Source of the DNA: Gp6-AA40 sp036274155 | GTDB lineage: Bacteria; Acidobacteriota; Vicinamibacteria; Vicinamibacterales; UBA2999 | DNA: 64,000 nt | Assembly (NCBI GenBank): GCA_036274155.1 | Contig: DASUGH010000022.1 | Span: 1 to 64,000 of the forward strand | Direction: 5' to 3' | Shown here: positions 25,901 through 33,168 of the stretch, in pieces | How positions within the stretch are numbered: the first letter of the stretch is position 1 | Layout of the letters: each line of letters starts with the position of its first letter | Notes under the pieces: generated by a model | What the model saw: only the letters and a program-made list of their open reading frames with translations | What the model was told of the DNA's origin: nothing | The model's database searches: none | Made by a program: the position numbers and the translations under genes

Positions 25901-26601
25901 AGAGCGTGTGGCTCGTCGGCGGCGACGGCTGGGCGTACGACATCGGCTACGGCGGGCTCGACCACGTGCTCGCCAACCGGCGCGACGTCAATATTCTCGT
26001 CCTCGACACCGAGGTCTACTCGAACACCGGCGGCCAGCAGTCGAAGGCGACGCCGCTCGGTGCGGCTGCGAAGTTCGCGGCGGCCGGCAAGCCGATTGGC
26101 AAGAAGGATCTCGGTCTGCTGGCGAACATGTACGGGCACGTCTACGTGGCCAAGGTCGCCTTCGGCGCCAAGATGGCACAGACGGCTCAGGCGTTTCTCG
26201 AGGCCGAGTCCTATCCGGGACCGTCGCTGATCATCGCCTACAGCCACTGCATCGCCCATGGCTACGACATGGCGCAGGGCGCTTCGCAGCAGAAGCTTGC
26301 CGTCGACTCCGGCGTCTGGCCGCTCTACCGCTTCGATCCGCGCCGGCTCGTGAAAGGTGAGCCGCCGCTGCACCTCGACTACAACCGCCCGAAGGTGAAG
26401 GTGGCCGACTATCTGCGAAACGAATCGCGCTTCCGGATGATCGAGCGCGCCGATCCGGCCCGCTACAAGTCATTCGTCGCCGAGTCGCAGGCGGCGGCGG
26501 AGCGCCGCTACGCCGTGTACGAACAACTGGCCGGCATCACCGTGCCGGTCATTCAACCATCGGAAGGGGAGTCGACGCTCTCGGACTCCGAGAAGAAATG
26601 A
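22978..26601 (+). CDS. nifJ: Pyruvate:ferredoxin (flavodoxin) oxidoreductase
   Basis: A 1207-residue single-chain enzyme oxidising pyruvate with CoA to acetyl-CoA and CO2 and reducing ferredoxin or flavodoxin. Domains in order: pyrimidine-binding N-terminus with YPITPSSTMAE (about 34-44), transketolase-C-like and gamma domains, a two-cluster ferredoxin domain (CIQCNQCALVCP from Cys702; CTGCNLCVNVCP from Cys758), then the TPP domain with the proximal-cluster CAGCGETP (Cys832, Cys835), GGDGWAYDIGYGG and DTEVYSNTGGQQSKATP. The length is typical of NifJ-type enzymes. It shares an operon with pflB, giving the cell two anaerobic ways to split pyruvate. Confidence 0.96.
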   Translation: MTAERSDRRRRLTVDGNEAAASVAYRASETIAIYPITPSSTMAELCDEWSSRRLPNLWGCVPELAEMQSEGGAAGAVHGALQAGALATTFTASQGLLLMIPNMYKIAGELTPFTMHVAARALATHALSIFGDHSDVMACRQTGFALLCSNSVQEAHDMAAVAHASTLESRIPFLHFFDGFRTSHEVARIEELSDDDLRTLIAEPWIEAHRRRALTPDRPVLRGTAQNPDVFFQAREAANGFYDVCPAIVERTMQSFAALTGRRYGLFEYVGDPRAERVIVLMGSGAETAHEAVDHLVARGEKVGVLKVRLYRPFSRQAFLAALPASVRSLAVLDRTKEPGAAGDPLYLDVTAALAEAHEEGVSPFSAPPRVIAGRYGLSSKEFTPAMVKAVFDEIGKDAPKRHFTVGIVDDVTHRSIAWDASFRTGSDDVSASVFYGLGADGTVGANKNSIKIVGQETELYAQGYFVYDSKKSGAITVSHLRTSRQPIRSAYLVDRAGFVACHQFEFVDKIDVLELAAPGASFLLNAPYAAGEVWDQLPKEMQEQILEKRIRVFAIDAYDLARRAGMGSRINTIMQTCFFAIAGLLPQDEAIRHIKKAIEKTYGKRGPEVVRRNCEVVDQALAHLHEISVPGAVTAARSRPPLVSERAPDFVQKVTAVMLAGKGDLLPVSAFPVDGTWPVATARWEKRNIAHEIPVWDPKVCIQCNQCALVCPHAAIRAKVYDEGAVAGAPSTFKSTAYKGNEHKGRRYTIQVAPEDCTGCNLCVNVCPAKDRTNPKHKAIDMHPQAPLRENERVNYDFFLGLPEVNRTEIVRIDHKSSQFMEPLFEYSGACAGCGETPYLKLLTQLFGDRLLIANATGCSSIYGGNLPTTPYTTNRDGRGPAWSNSLFEDNAEFGFGMRLALDAHVGAARGLVARLAPHIGDGLASALLEADQTGEAGIAAQRERVGALRRQLAGIASAEARRLETLADYLVKKSVWLVGGDGWAYDIGYGGLDHVLANRRDVNILVLDTEVYSNTGGQQSKATPLGAAAKFAAAGKPIGKKDLGLLANMYGHVYVAKVAFGAKMAQTAQAFLEAESYPGPSLIIAYSHCIAHGYDMAQGASQQKLAVDSGVWPLYRFDPRRLVKGEPPLHLDYNRPKVKVADYLRNESRFRMIERADPARYKSFVAESQAAAERRYAVYEQLAGITVPVIQPSEGESTLSDSEKK

Positions 26602-27578
26602 TCGACCTGAGCACCACCTACCTCGGGATGCCGCTGCCGCATCCGCTGATCGTCGGCGCCGGGCCGCTCGGCGACGATCTCGACAGAGTCCGGGCGCTCG
26701 AGGACGCGGGCGCCGCGATGCTGGTGCTGCGCTCGCTCTACGAAGAGGAGATCACCGGCGAGCAGATGGACTCGTTCTTCCACGTCGAGGCGTACAGCCA
26801 GTCGTTCGCCGAGGCCGAGAGCTTTGCGCCCGAGCCGACGCTGGCGCTCGGACCCGAGGAGTATCTCGAGCATGTGAGACGTATCAAGGACGCGGTGCGC
26901 ATCCCGGTGATCGCGTCGTTGAACGGTGTCACGCGCGGCGGATGGACGTCCTACGCGTCTCTGCTCGAGGAGGCTGGCGCCGACGGTCTCGAGCTGCACG
27001 TGTATCACGCCGCGAGCGACATGAAGGTGAGCGCCGCCGACGTCGAACGGCAGTTCGTCGACATCGTCCGCGACGCGAAGCGCCGCCTGCGCATTCCCGT
27101 GGCCGTCAAGCTCGCGCCGCTGCTCACCGCGTTTGCACACTTTGCCGGCCAGCTCGACGCGGCCGGCGCCGACGGCCTCGTGCTGTTCACCCGCTTTCAC
27201 CATGCCGACATCGACGTCGACGAGCTGGAGGTGGTTCGCACGCTGCCGCTCTCGGATTCTTCCGAGCTGCCGCTGCGCCTCAGGGGTGCGGCCGCCCTCG
27301 CCGGACGCGTGAAAGCGTCGATTGCCCTCACCGGCGGCGTGCATACGGGCCTCGACGTCATCAAGGCGACGATGGCCGGCGCTCACGCCACGCAGATGGT
27401 GTCGGCCCTGCTTCGGAACGGTCCGGAGCATCTGCGGAAGGTGCGCACCGAGGTCGAGTCGTGGATGCAGGAACACGAGTGGAGCTCCCTCGGCGAGATG
27501 CGCGGCAACATGAGCCTCGAGCGCATCCCCGATCCAGCGGCGTACGAACGCGCCAATTTCCGGATGGCCTTGCGATGA
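26598..27578 (+). CDS. Dihydroorotate dehydrogenase-like flavoprotein
   Basis: A 326-residue TIM-barrel protein resembling class 1 dihydroorotate dehydrogenase: it begins IDLSTTYLGMPLPHPLIVGAG, has PVIASLNG, PVAVKLAPLL, ALTGGVHTGLDVIKATMAGA and likely binds FMN. The stretch where PyrD carries its catalytic Ser/Cys loop (NxSCPN) instead reads ELHVYHAASD, so it is probably not a pyrimidine enzyme. Related PyrD-like proteins are often found beside nifJ. It is locked into this operon by ATGA overlaps on both sides. A redox role linked to the pyruvate oxidoreductase is inferred. Confidence 0.8.
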   Translation: MIDLSTTYLGMPLPHPLIVGAGPLGDDLDRVRALEDAGAAMLVLRSLYEEEITGEQMDSFFHVEAYSQSFAEAESFAPEPTLALGPEEYLEHVRRIKDAVRIPVIASLNGVTRGGWTSYASLLEEAGADGLELHVYHAASDMKVSAADVERQFVDIVRDAKRRLRIPVAVKLAPLLTAFAHFAGQLDAAGADGLVLFTRFHHADIDVDELEVVRTLPLSDSSELPLRLRGAAALAGRVKASIALTGGVHTGLDVIKATMAGAHATQMVSALLRNGPEHLRKVRTEVESWMQEHEWSSLGEMRGNMSLERIPDPAAYERANFRMALR

Positions 27579-29230
27579 TGCGGCGCAGCGCCATGCTTCG
27601 CCGTGGGGCGCCTCCCCGTCGCACGATGTCGGCGAAGAAGTCGGCCGACATTCTGCGCGACAAGTCGCTCTACAGTTCCATCGCGTTTACCCGGCAGGAG
27701 CGCGCCCGGCTCGGGTTGCAGGGGCTGCTGCCCTATGCAGTGGCCACCGAGGCGCAGATGATCGATCGCGCCATGCAGACCCTCAGGAGTCTGCCGCGCG
27801 ACCTCGACCGGTACATGGCGCTCTCCTCGATGCAGGAGCGCAACGAACGTCTGTTCTACAGCACCATCATCAACAACCTCGAGGAAGTGCTTCCGTGGAT
27901 CTATACCCCCACGGTCGGTGAGGCCTGCCTCACGTTCTCTCACATCGCTCGCGAGCCGAAGGGCTTCTACATCACGCCCGACGACAAGGGACGAATCGCG
28001 AAGATCCTCGGTAACTGGCGGGAGAAGGATGTTCGCGTCATCGTGGTCACCGACGGCCAGCGCATCCTGGGACTCGGCGACCTCGGCGCCAACGGCATGG
28101 GCATCCCGGTCGGCAAGCTGGCGCTCTACACCGCCTGCGCCGGCATCCCGCCAACGCAGTGCCTGCCGGTGATGTTCGACGTCGGCACCAACAACCAGAC
28201 GCTCCTCGACGATCCGTTCTATATCGGTTATCCGCGCCGGCGCATCTCCGGCGCGGCGTACTTGGCCCTGATGGACGAGTTCGTTCGCGCGGTGCAGAAG
28301 AGATTCCCCGACGCGTTGATTCAGTTCGAAGACTTCCTGACCCCGGACGCGTACCGGCTGCTGAACACCTACCGGGACCGTGTTCTCTGTTTCAATGACG
28401 ACATCCAGGGGACGGCGGCCGTAGCACTGGCAGGCGTCTACGCGTCGACGCGCGTCATCGGCCGGGATTTCCGCGCCCTCCGGGTCATGTTTCTTGGCGC
28501 GGGCTCTGCCGCCACCGGAATCGCCGACCTCATGGTGTCGGCGCTGGTGGCCGACGGCGTCAGCCTCGCCGATGCGCGGCGTCACTTGTGGTTCGTCGAC
28601 GTGAACGGTCTCGTCACGAAAGACCGCACGGACCTGATGCCGCACAACCTTCCGTACGCGCACGAGCACCGGCAGCTGGGTTTCATCGACGCCATCGAGG
28701 CCGTCAAGCCGCACGTCCTGATTGGCGCGACCGGTTCGCCGGGAACCTTCACCCAGGAGGTCGTCGAACGGATGTGTGCGCTCAACGCCAGGCCGGTGCT
28801 GTTTGCGCTCTCGAATCCGACATCGCGGGCCGAATGCACTGCAGAGCAGGCGTATCGCTGGAGTCGCGGCCAGGCCATCTTCGTGAGCGGGAGCCCGTTC
28901 GGTGCCGTGACGTACGAGGGGCGCGAGTTTCGGCCCGGACAGGGCAACAACGCCTATGTCTTCCCCGGCATCGGACTCGGTGCCGTGGCCTGCCGCGCCC
29001 GGCGCATCCCTGACGAACTGTTCCTGGCCGCGGCTCGTGCACTGGCAGGACTCGTTTCGCGGCGGGATCTCGACAGCGGCACGCTGTATCCTCCGCTTCG
29101 CGAGATTCGCCGGATCTCGCTGGCGATTGCCGTCAGCGTCGCCGAAACGGCGTATACCATGAAGCTCGCGCGCGCGCGACGACCTCGCAGCCTGAAGGAC
29201 TCCATCGCGCGTTACATGTACGAGCCATGA
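27575..29230 (+). CDS. maeA: NAD-dependent malic enzyme
   Basis: A 551-residue malic enzyme converting malate to pyruvate and CO2 with reduction of NAD(P). Family blocks: YTPTVGEACL (about 110-119), GLGDLGANGMGIPVGKLALY (about 166-185), VMFDVGTNNQTLLDDP, IQFEDF, CFNDDIQGTAAV (metal site) and the dinucleotide fold FLGAGSAATGIADLM. The length matches the long SfcA/MaeA form. The ATG at 27575 overlaps the previous stop; an internal ATG before SAKKSADIL would give a protein about 17 residues shorter. It supplies pyruvate for the two upstream lyases. Confidence 0.93.
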   Translation: MMRRSAMLRRGAPPRRTMSAKKSADILRDKSLYSSIAFTRQERARLGLQGLLPYAVATEAQMIDRAMQTLRSLPRDLDRYMALSSMQERNERLFYSTIINNLEEVLPWIYTPTVGEACLTFSHIAREPKGFYITPDDKGRIAKILGNWREKDVRVIVVTDGQRILGLGDLGANGMGIPVGKLALYTACAGIPPTQCLPVMFDVGTNNQTLLDDPFYIGYPRRRISGAAYLALMDEFVRAVQKRFPDALIQFEDFLTPDAYRLLNTYRDRVLCFNDDIQGTAAVALAGVYASTRVIGRDFRALRVMFLGAGSAATGIADLMVSALVADGVSLADARRHLWFVDVNGLVTKDRTDLMPHNLPYAHEHRQLGFIDAIEAVKPHVLIGATGSPGTFTQEVVERMCALNARPVLFALSNPTSRAECTAEQAYRWSRGQAIFVSGSPFGAVTYEGREFRPGQGNNAYVFPGIGLGAVACRARRIPDELFLAAARALAGLVSRRDLDSGTLYPPLREIRRISLAIAVSVAETAYTMKLARARRPRSLKDSIARYMYEP

Positions 29231-29537
29231 CACGGTCTCTGTTCACAAGCGTGGCAGCAGCGACCGCGAGAAAATCCGCGCCGACCGGTGCGCTGCCGGC
29301 AAACGCCGCGGCCCGGTCCTTCGGCGGTCCGAACCGGCGTGAAAACCGGCGGGCGCAACTTTTGCCGACAGGAAGTCTGTCTGCCGTCTCATTGCGCGGC
29401 GGAAGGCAGAGATCTGAAGGAAGTGGCAGGCGCGGACGGCCGCGCTGCGCCTTCTGCCCTGCAGACTCACGACGTTTCGCGGGTAGCCGCGATCGTTCGT
29501 GTTCGGCCGCGAATCTTCGCGCCCTGGAGGAGTGATC
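29231..29537. other. Intergenic region before the cytochrome cluster
   Basis: About 307 bp with no credible gene. It has a GC-rich imperfect hairpin near 29320-29345 (CCGG...TTCGG against CCGAACCGG with a 3-nt bulge) that could end the malic-enzyme transcript. A strong GGAGG at 29526 serves the cytochrome gene. I looked for a GEMM-type riboswitch, as seen before cytochromes in Geobacter, and found none. Confidence 0.5.
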
Positions 29538-30521
29538 GTGCAATCCCGCTGGTATATGGCAGTCGTCGGTCTGCTCGCTGCGGCGATCACGGCTCGTGCC
29601 GCTGGGGCGATTGCCCCCGAGGCCGGGGCAGGTCCCCAGGCGAGTGCCCAGACGACCGCCGCCAAGCCCGCCGCCGCGCCGCCCGCCCAGACGGCCGCTG
29701 GCGGCTACGTCGGCAGCGACACGTGCATCATGTGCCATCCGGATCGCAACGACTCGCTGAAGGGCACCGCGCATGCCCAGGCCAGGAACCTGCGCACGCC
29801 GGCGGCGACCAACGGCTGCGAGAGTTGCCACGGTCCAGGGCAGGAGCACGTGAACGACGATGCGAAAGGTCACATCCGGAGATTCGCCCAGATCAAACCG
29901 GGCGAGGTGAACGAGACCTGCCTCACCTGTCACAACCGCGGCAATCACGCGGGGTGGGAAGACAGCGCGCACGAGCGGCGCAATCTCTCCTGCAGCAGCT
30001 GTCACAGCGTGCACAGCCCGAAGTCGCACGCGCGACAGCTCGTGAAAGCGACGGAGACCGAGTTGTGCGCGACGTGTCACCGGACGGTGGTGGCCAAGAC
30101 CGAGCGTGCGGTCGCCCACATGCCGGTGCGCGAGGGCAAGATGACCTGCTCCTCGTGCCACAACCCGCACGGTTCCATCAGCAACGTCAAGGCGCTCAAG
30201 ACGGGGAACTCCGTCCCCGAGCTCTGCATGACATGCCATGCGGAGATGCGCGGGCCGATGCTCTGGGAGCACGCGCCGGTGCGCGAGAACTGCGCCACCT
30301 GCCACGACCCGCACGGCACCTCGAACGATCGCATGCTCGTCGTCCGCATGCCGATGCTCTGCCAGCGATGCCACGTGGCGACGCGGCACCCGGCGTCCAT
30401 CTACGACAAGGATGAAATCACGGTGAACAAGAGCAACCGGATGTTCGGCCGTTCGTGCGTGAACTGTCACTCGAATATTCACGGCTCGAATCACCCGTCC
30501 GGGCAGTTCTTCATGCGCTGA
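29538..30521 (+). CDS. Decaheme c-type cytochrome, MtrA/DmsE family
   Basis: A 327-residue periplasmic cytochrome with exactly ten CxxCH heme sites (CIMCH, CESCH, CLTCH, CSSCH, CATCH, CSSCH, CMTCH, CATCH, CQRCH, CVNCH). A signal peptide (YMAVVGLLAAAITARAAGA) precedes an Ala/Pro linker. MtrA, DmsE and PioA proteins thread through an outer-membrane porin and carry electrons across it. The start GTG at 29538 lies 7 nt after GGAGG; a GTG at 29532 would be too close. The gene for the partner porin follows after 15 bp. Confidence 0.93.
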   Translation: MQSRWYMAVVGLLAAAITARAAGAIAPEAGAGPQASAQTTAAKPAAAPPAQTAAGGYVGSDTCIMCHPDRNDSLKGTAHAQARNLRTPAATNGCESCHGPGQEHVNDDAKGHIRRFAQIKPGEVNETCLTCHNRGNHAGWEDSAHERRNLSCSSCHSVHSPKSHARQLVKATETELCATCHRTVVAKTERAVAHMPVREGKMTCSSCHNPHGSISNVKALKTGNSVPELCMTCHAEMRGPMLWEHAPVRENCATCHDPHGTSNDRMLVVRMPMLCQRCHVATRHPASIYDKDEITVNKSNRMFGRSCVNCHSNIHGSNHPSGQFFMR

Positions 30522-30536
30522 ACGCCGGAGGCTCAC

Positions 30537-32759
30537 ATGCATCGCCGTTGGTCGATACATCTGATCTGCTGGCTTCAGCTCGTGGGGCCGGCGGCCGTCT
30601 GGGCGCAAAGCGCCGGGCAGGCGCCGGCTCTTTCAGCGGGGCCCTCGGCTCCTGCTGCTGAAGCCGCGGCGCAGGCGTCTCCCGACGCCGCCGAGGAGTC
30701 GTCTCGAAGTCTCTTCGAGCCGGCGTTGCGCCAGTTTTCGTTTGGCGGCCGGCTGACCAGCGTGTCGGGCGACCCGGCCCGCTTCCAGCGCTATCAGGAC
30801 CTCAGAGATGGCGTGCTCTTCACCGATGCGCGTTACTCGCGAGAGGATCCAGGGGGCAGCTGGTTGTTTCGCGCGACGGCCGACAACGTCGGGTGGCGCG
30901 ATCAGCGCTACTCCGCAGACTACGAGCGTACCGGCCGCTTCGTCGTGTCCGGCCTGTGGGACGAGATTCCGCAGTTCTACAGCATCGACACGCGCACGCC
31001 GTTCACGACGTCGTCGGGCGACCTCGTGCTCGACGATGCAGCGCAGCGCGCGGTGCAGACAGGGCAGACCGATCGGTCGGTTTTCGTGCCGCTGGCGCCG
31101 CAATTCGACCTCGAGGAGCGTCGCGACATCGGGCATGTGAGCTTCCTGGCCACGCCGACGCAGCAGTTCGACATCAAAGCGACCTTCACCACCAATCGGC
31201 ACGTCGGAGAGCTGCCGTGGGGCGCGAGCTTCGGGTTCAGCAACGACGTCGAGGTGGCGCTCCCCTACGACTCACGCACGAACGATTTCACCGTCGGCGC
31301 CGAGTGGACCAATGGCCGCAACATGCTGCGCCTGGCGTACGACGGATCCTGGTTCGACAACCTCGACCCTGTGCTGGTGTGGGACAGCCCGTTGAGCCAG
31401 GGTGACTTCGCGAACTCTCCACCAGGCCCGGGACGGGGTCGCATGACGCTGTGGCCGTCGAACTCGTCGCAGACGGTGAGCGTCGCCGGTTACAGCAAGT
31501 TCGCGCGGCGCACGCAGGTGACCGGGCTGTTCTCGTTTGGCGTCTGGAACAACGACGAGCCGCTGCAGCCGTTCACCATCAACCCGACGCTCCCGCAGTT
31601 GACGTTGCCGAGGACGACGACCGACGCCGAGGCACACGTGTTCAACACGAACGTCAGCCTCGTGTCGCGCCCGGTAACCGACTGGCGGTTCAGCACGCGC
31701 GTGCGTCGCTATGACTACAACAACCTGACCGGTCACACGAACATCCCCGAATTCATCAACTACGACACGTCGCTCACAGACTCGTCCACGCTTGGCCCCG
31801 AGCCCTACGCGCACGATCGGACGAACTTCGACGCCGACGCGACCTACACCGGTCTGGGGCCCGTGGCGGTCACCGGCGGATACGCCTACAACCGCGGCGG
31901 TCACGCCTTTCGCATCTTCGACAACACCGGAGAGAACGTGGTCTTCGTCTCCGCCGATGCGGTGGGTTCCCAGTGGGTGACGTTCAGGGCACGATACGAC
32001 CACGCCGAGCGCACCGGCTCGGGGGTGAACGAGGATTTGCTCCTGCAGATCGGCGAGCAACCCGGCTTGCGTCACTACGACGTCGCCGACCGCAACCGGA
32101 ATCAGTTCACTGGACAGGTCGATGTCGTTCCGAATGAGCTCTGGATCTTCAGCGCCTCGGCCGGGGTCGGCAAGGACGAGTACGACGACAGCGAGTTCGG
32201 ACTGCAGGAATCGACGTTCAGAACGCTCGGGTTCGGGGTCGACTACCGTCAGGAGAACGGTCTTGGCGCCGGCGCGAGCTATAACTACGAGCGTTATGCC
32301 GGTCTCCAGCGGTCGCGTCAGGCAAACCCGGGACAGGAGAATGATCCGCTGCGCGACTGGACCGCCGACTCAACCGAGCGCGTCGACTACTTCTCGATTT
32401 ACATCACGCCGCCGAAGATCGGGCGCCGGACCGAGGCTCGCCTTTCATACGACTACAGCTACGCCAAGGGCAGCTATCTGTATGGAATCGTTCCTGGCGG
32501 ACCGCTGACCCCACCCAACCAGCTGCCGAACGTGTATAACAAGCTTCAGCAGCTGCACGTCGACGTGCGGCATCGGCTGTCGGGGCGGCTGGCGGCGTCC
32601 TTCTCGTACCTGTACGAGCCGTTCCGGGTCTATGACTTCGCCTTCGACCAGACGGTCGTCGACAGCATCGTGCAACCGAGCTCGCTGGTGCTCGGGTACG
32701 TCTATCGTCCCTATACGGCGCATGCAGCCGTTCTGAGTTTGAGATACTTCTGGCCATAA
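30537..32759 (+). CDS. MtrB/PioB-family outer-membrane porin
   Basis: A 740-residue predicted beta-barrel with a signal peptide (HLICWLQLVGPAAVWAQ) and long alternating polar/aromatic strands to the very C-terminus (AAVLSLRYFWP, an aromatic end typical of outer-membrane barrels). The opening FSFGGRLTSVSGDPARFQRYQDLRDG resembles decaheme-associated MtrB/PioB proteins, which sheath an MtrA-type cytochrome. The N-terminal CxxC known from Shewanella MtrB is absent. No outer-surface cytochrome (MtrC/OmcA) is encoded here, so this is a two-part conduit like PioAB. Confidence 0.88.
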   Translation: MHRRWSIHLICWLQLVGPAAVWAQSAGQAPALSAGPSAPAAEAAAQASPDAAEESSRSLFEPALRQFSFGGRLTSVSGDPARFQRYQDLRDGVLFTDARYSREDPGGSWLFRATADNVGWRDQRYSADYERTGRFVVSGLWDEIPQFYSIDTRTPFTTSSGDLVLDDAAQRAVQTGQTDRSVFVPLAPQFDLEERRDIGHVSFLATPTQQFDIKATFTTNRHVGELPWGASFGFSNDVEVALPYDSRTNDFTVGAEWTNGRNMLRLAYDGSWFDNLDPVLVWDSPLSQGDFANSPPGPGRGRMTLWPSNSSQTVSVAGYSKFARRTQVTGLFSFGVWNNDEPLQPFTINPTLPQLTLPRTTTDAEAHVFNTNVSLVSRPVTDWRFSTRVRRYDYNNLTGHTNIPEFINYDTSLTDSSTLGPEPYAHDRTNFDADATYTGLGPVAVTGGYAYNRGGHAFRIFDNTGENVVFVSADAVGSQWVTFRARYDHAERTGSGVNEDLLLQIGEQPGLRHYDVADRNRNQFTGQVDVVPNELWIFSASAGVGKDEYDDSEFGLQESTFRTLGFGVDYRQENGLGAGASYNYERYAGLQRSRQANPGQENDPLRDWTADSTERVDYFSIYITPPKIGRRTEARLSYDYSYAKGSYLYGIVPGGPLTPPNQLPNVYNKLQQLHVDVRHRLSGRLAASFSYLYEPFRVYDFAFDQTVVDSIVQPSSLVLGYVYRPYTAHAAVLSLRYFWP

Positions 32760-32794
32760 GCGGAAGCAGGCGTCCGCCAAGATTCGGAGGTCCC

Positions 32795-33154
32795 ATGTCG
32801 ATGATGTTCACCGCCAGAAAGTTCCTGATCGTGGCCGCGCTCACGTGTGCGTTCGTGATGCCGGCGGCCCATGCGGCCGCGCAGGACAAAGCCCAGCTGA
32901 AGAAGGGACAGGACGTCTACAACGCGCAGAAATGTCAGAGCTGCCACGCCATCGCCGGTAAAGGAAACAAGCAGAATCCGCTGGACGGAGTCGGCAAGAA
33001 GATCACGGCCGACGAAATCCGTCAGTGGATCCTCAGTCCCACCGAGATGACGGCCAAGGTCAAGTCGACGAAGAAGCCGCCGATGCCGGCGAAGTACAAG
33101 GCAATACCGGCAGCGGACCTCGACGCGCTGGTGGCCTACCTGCAGAGTCTCTAG
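32795..33154 (+). CDS. Small monoheme cytochrome c
   Basis: A 119-residue secreted class I cytochrome c. It has a signal peptide (FLIVAALTCAFVMPAAHAAA), one heme site CQSCH, and a Met-containing stretch (KKPPMPAKYKAI) that likely gives the sixth ligand. The last helix DLDALVAYLQSL is typical. Placed between the porin and the NapC-like gene, it probably ferries electrons through the periplasm. Confidence 0.92.
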   Translation: MSMMFTARKFLIVAALTCAFVMPAAHAAAQDKAQLKKGQDVYNAQKCQSCHAIAGKGNKQNPLDGVGKKITADEIRQWILSPTEMTAKVKSTKKPPMPAKYKAIPAADLDALVAYLQSL

Positions 33155-33168
33155 GCGCGGGGCTTTCC

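Noticed and set aside
23920..26373. An 817-codon frame antisense to nifJ
   Set aside because: It is a mirror of a very well conserved gene, with no motif of its own and Arg/His/Val-rich composition typical of reverse-strand shadows.
29227..29535. A 102-codon frame before the decaheme cytochrome gene
   Set aside because: Composition is Arg/Ser/Ala-rich and structureless, and it starts inside the malic-enzyme end. Treated as intergenic.
29231..29537. Possible GEMM (cyclic dinucleotide) riboswitch before cytochrome genes
   Set aside because: The conserved core of that class could not be found; only an imperfect GC hairpin is present.
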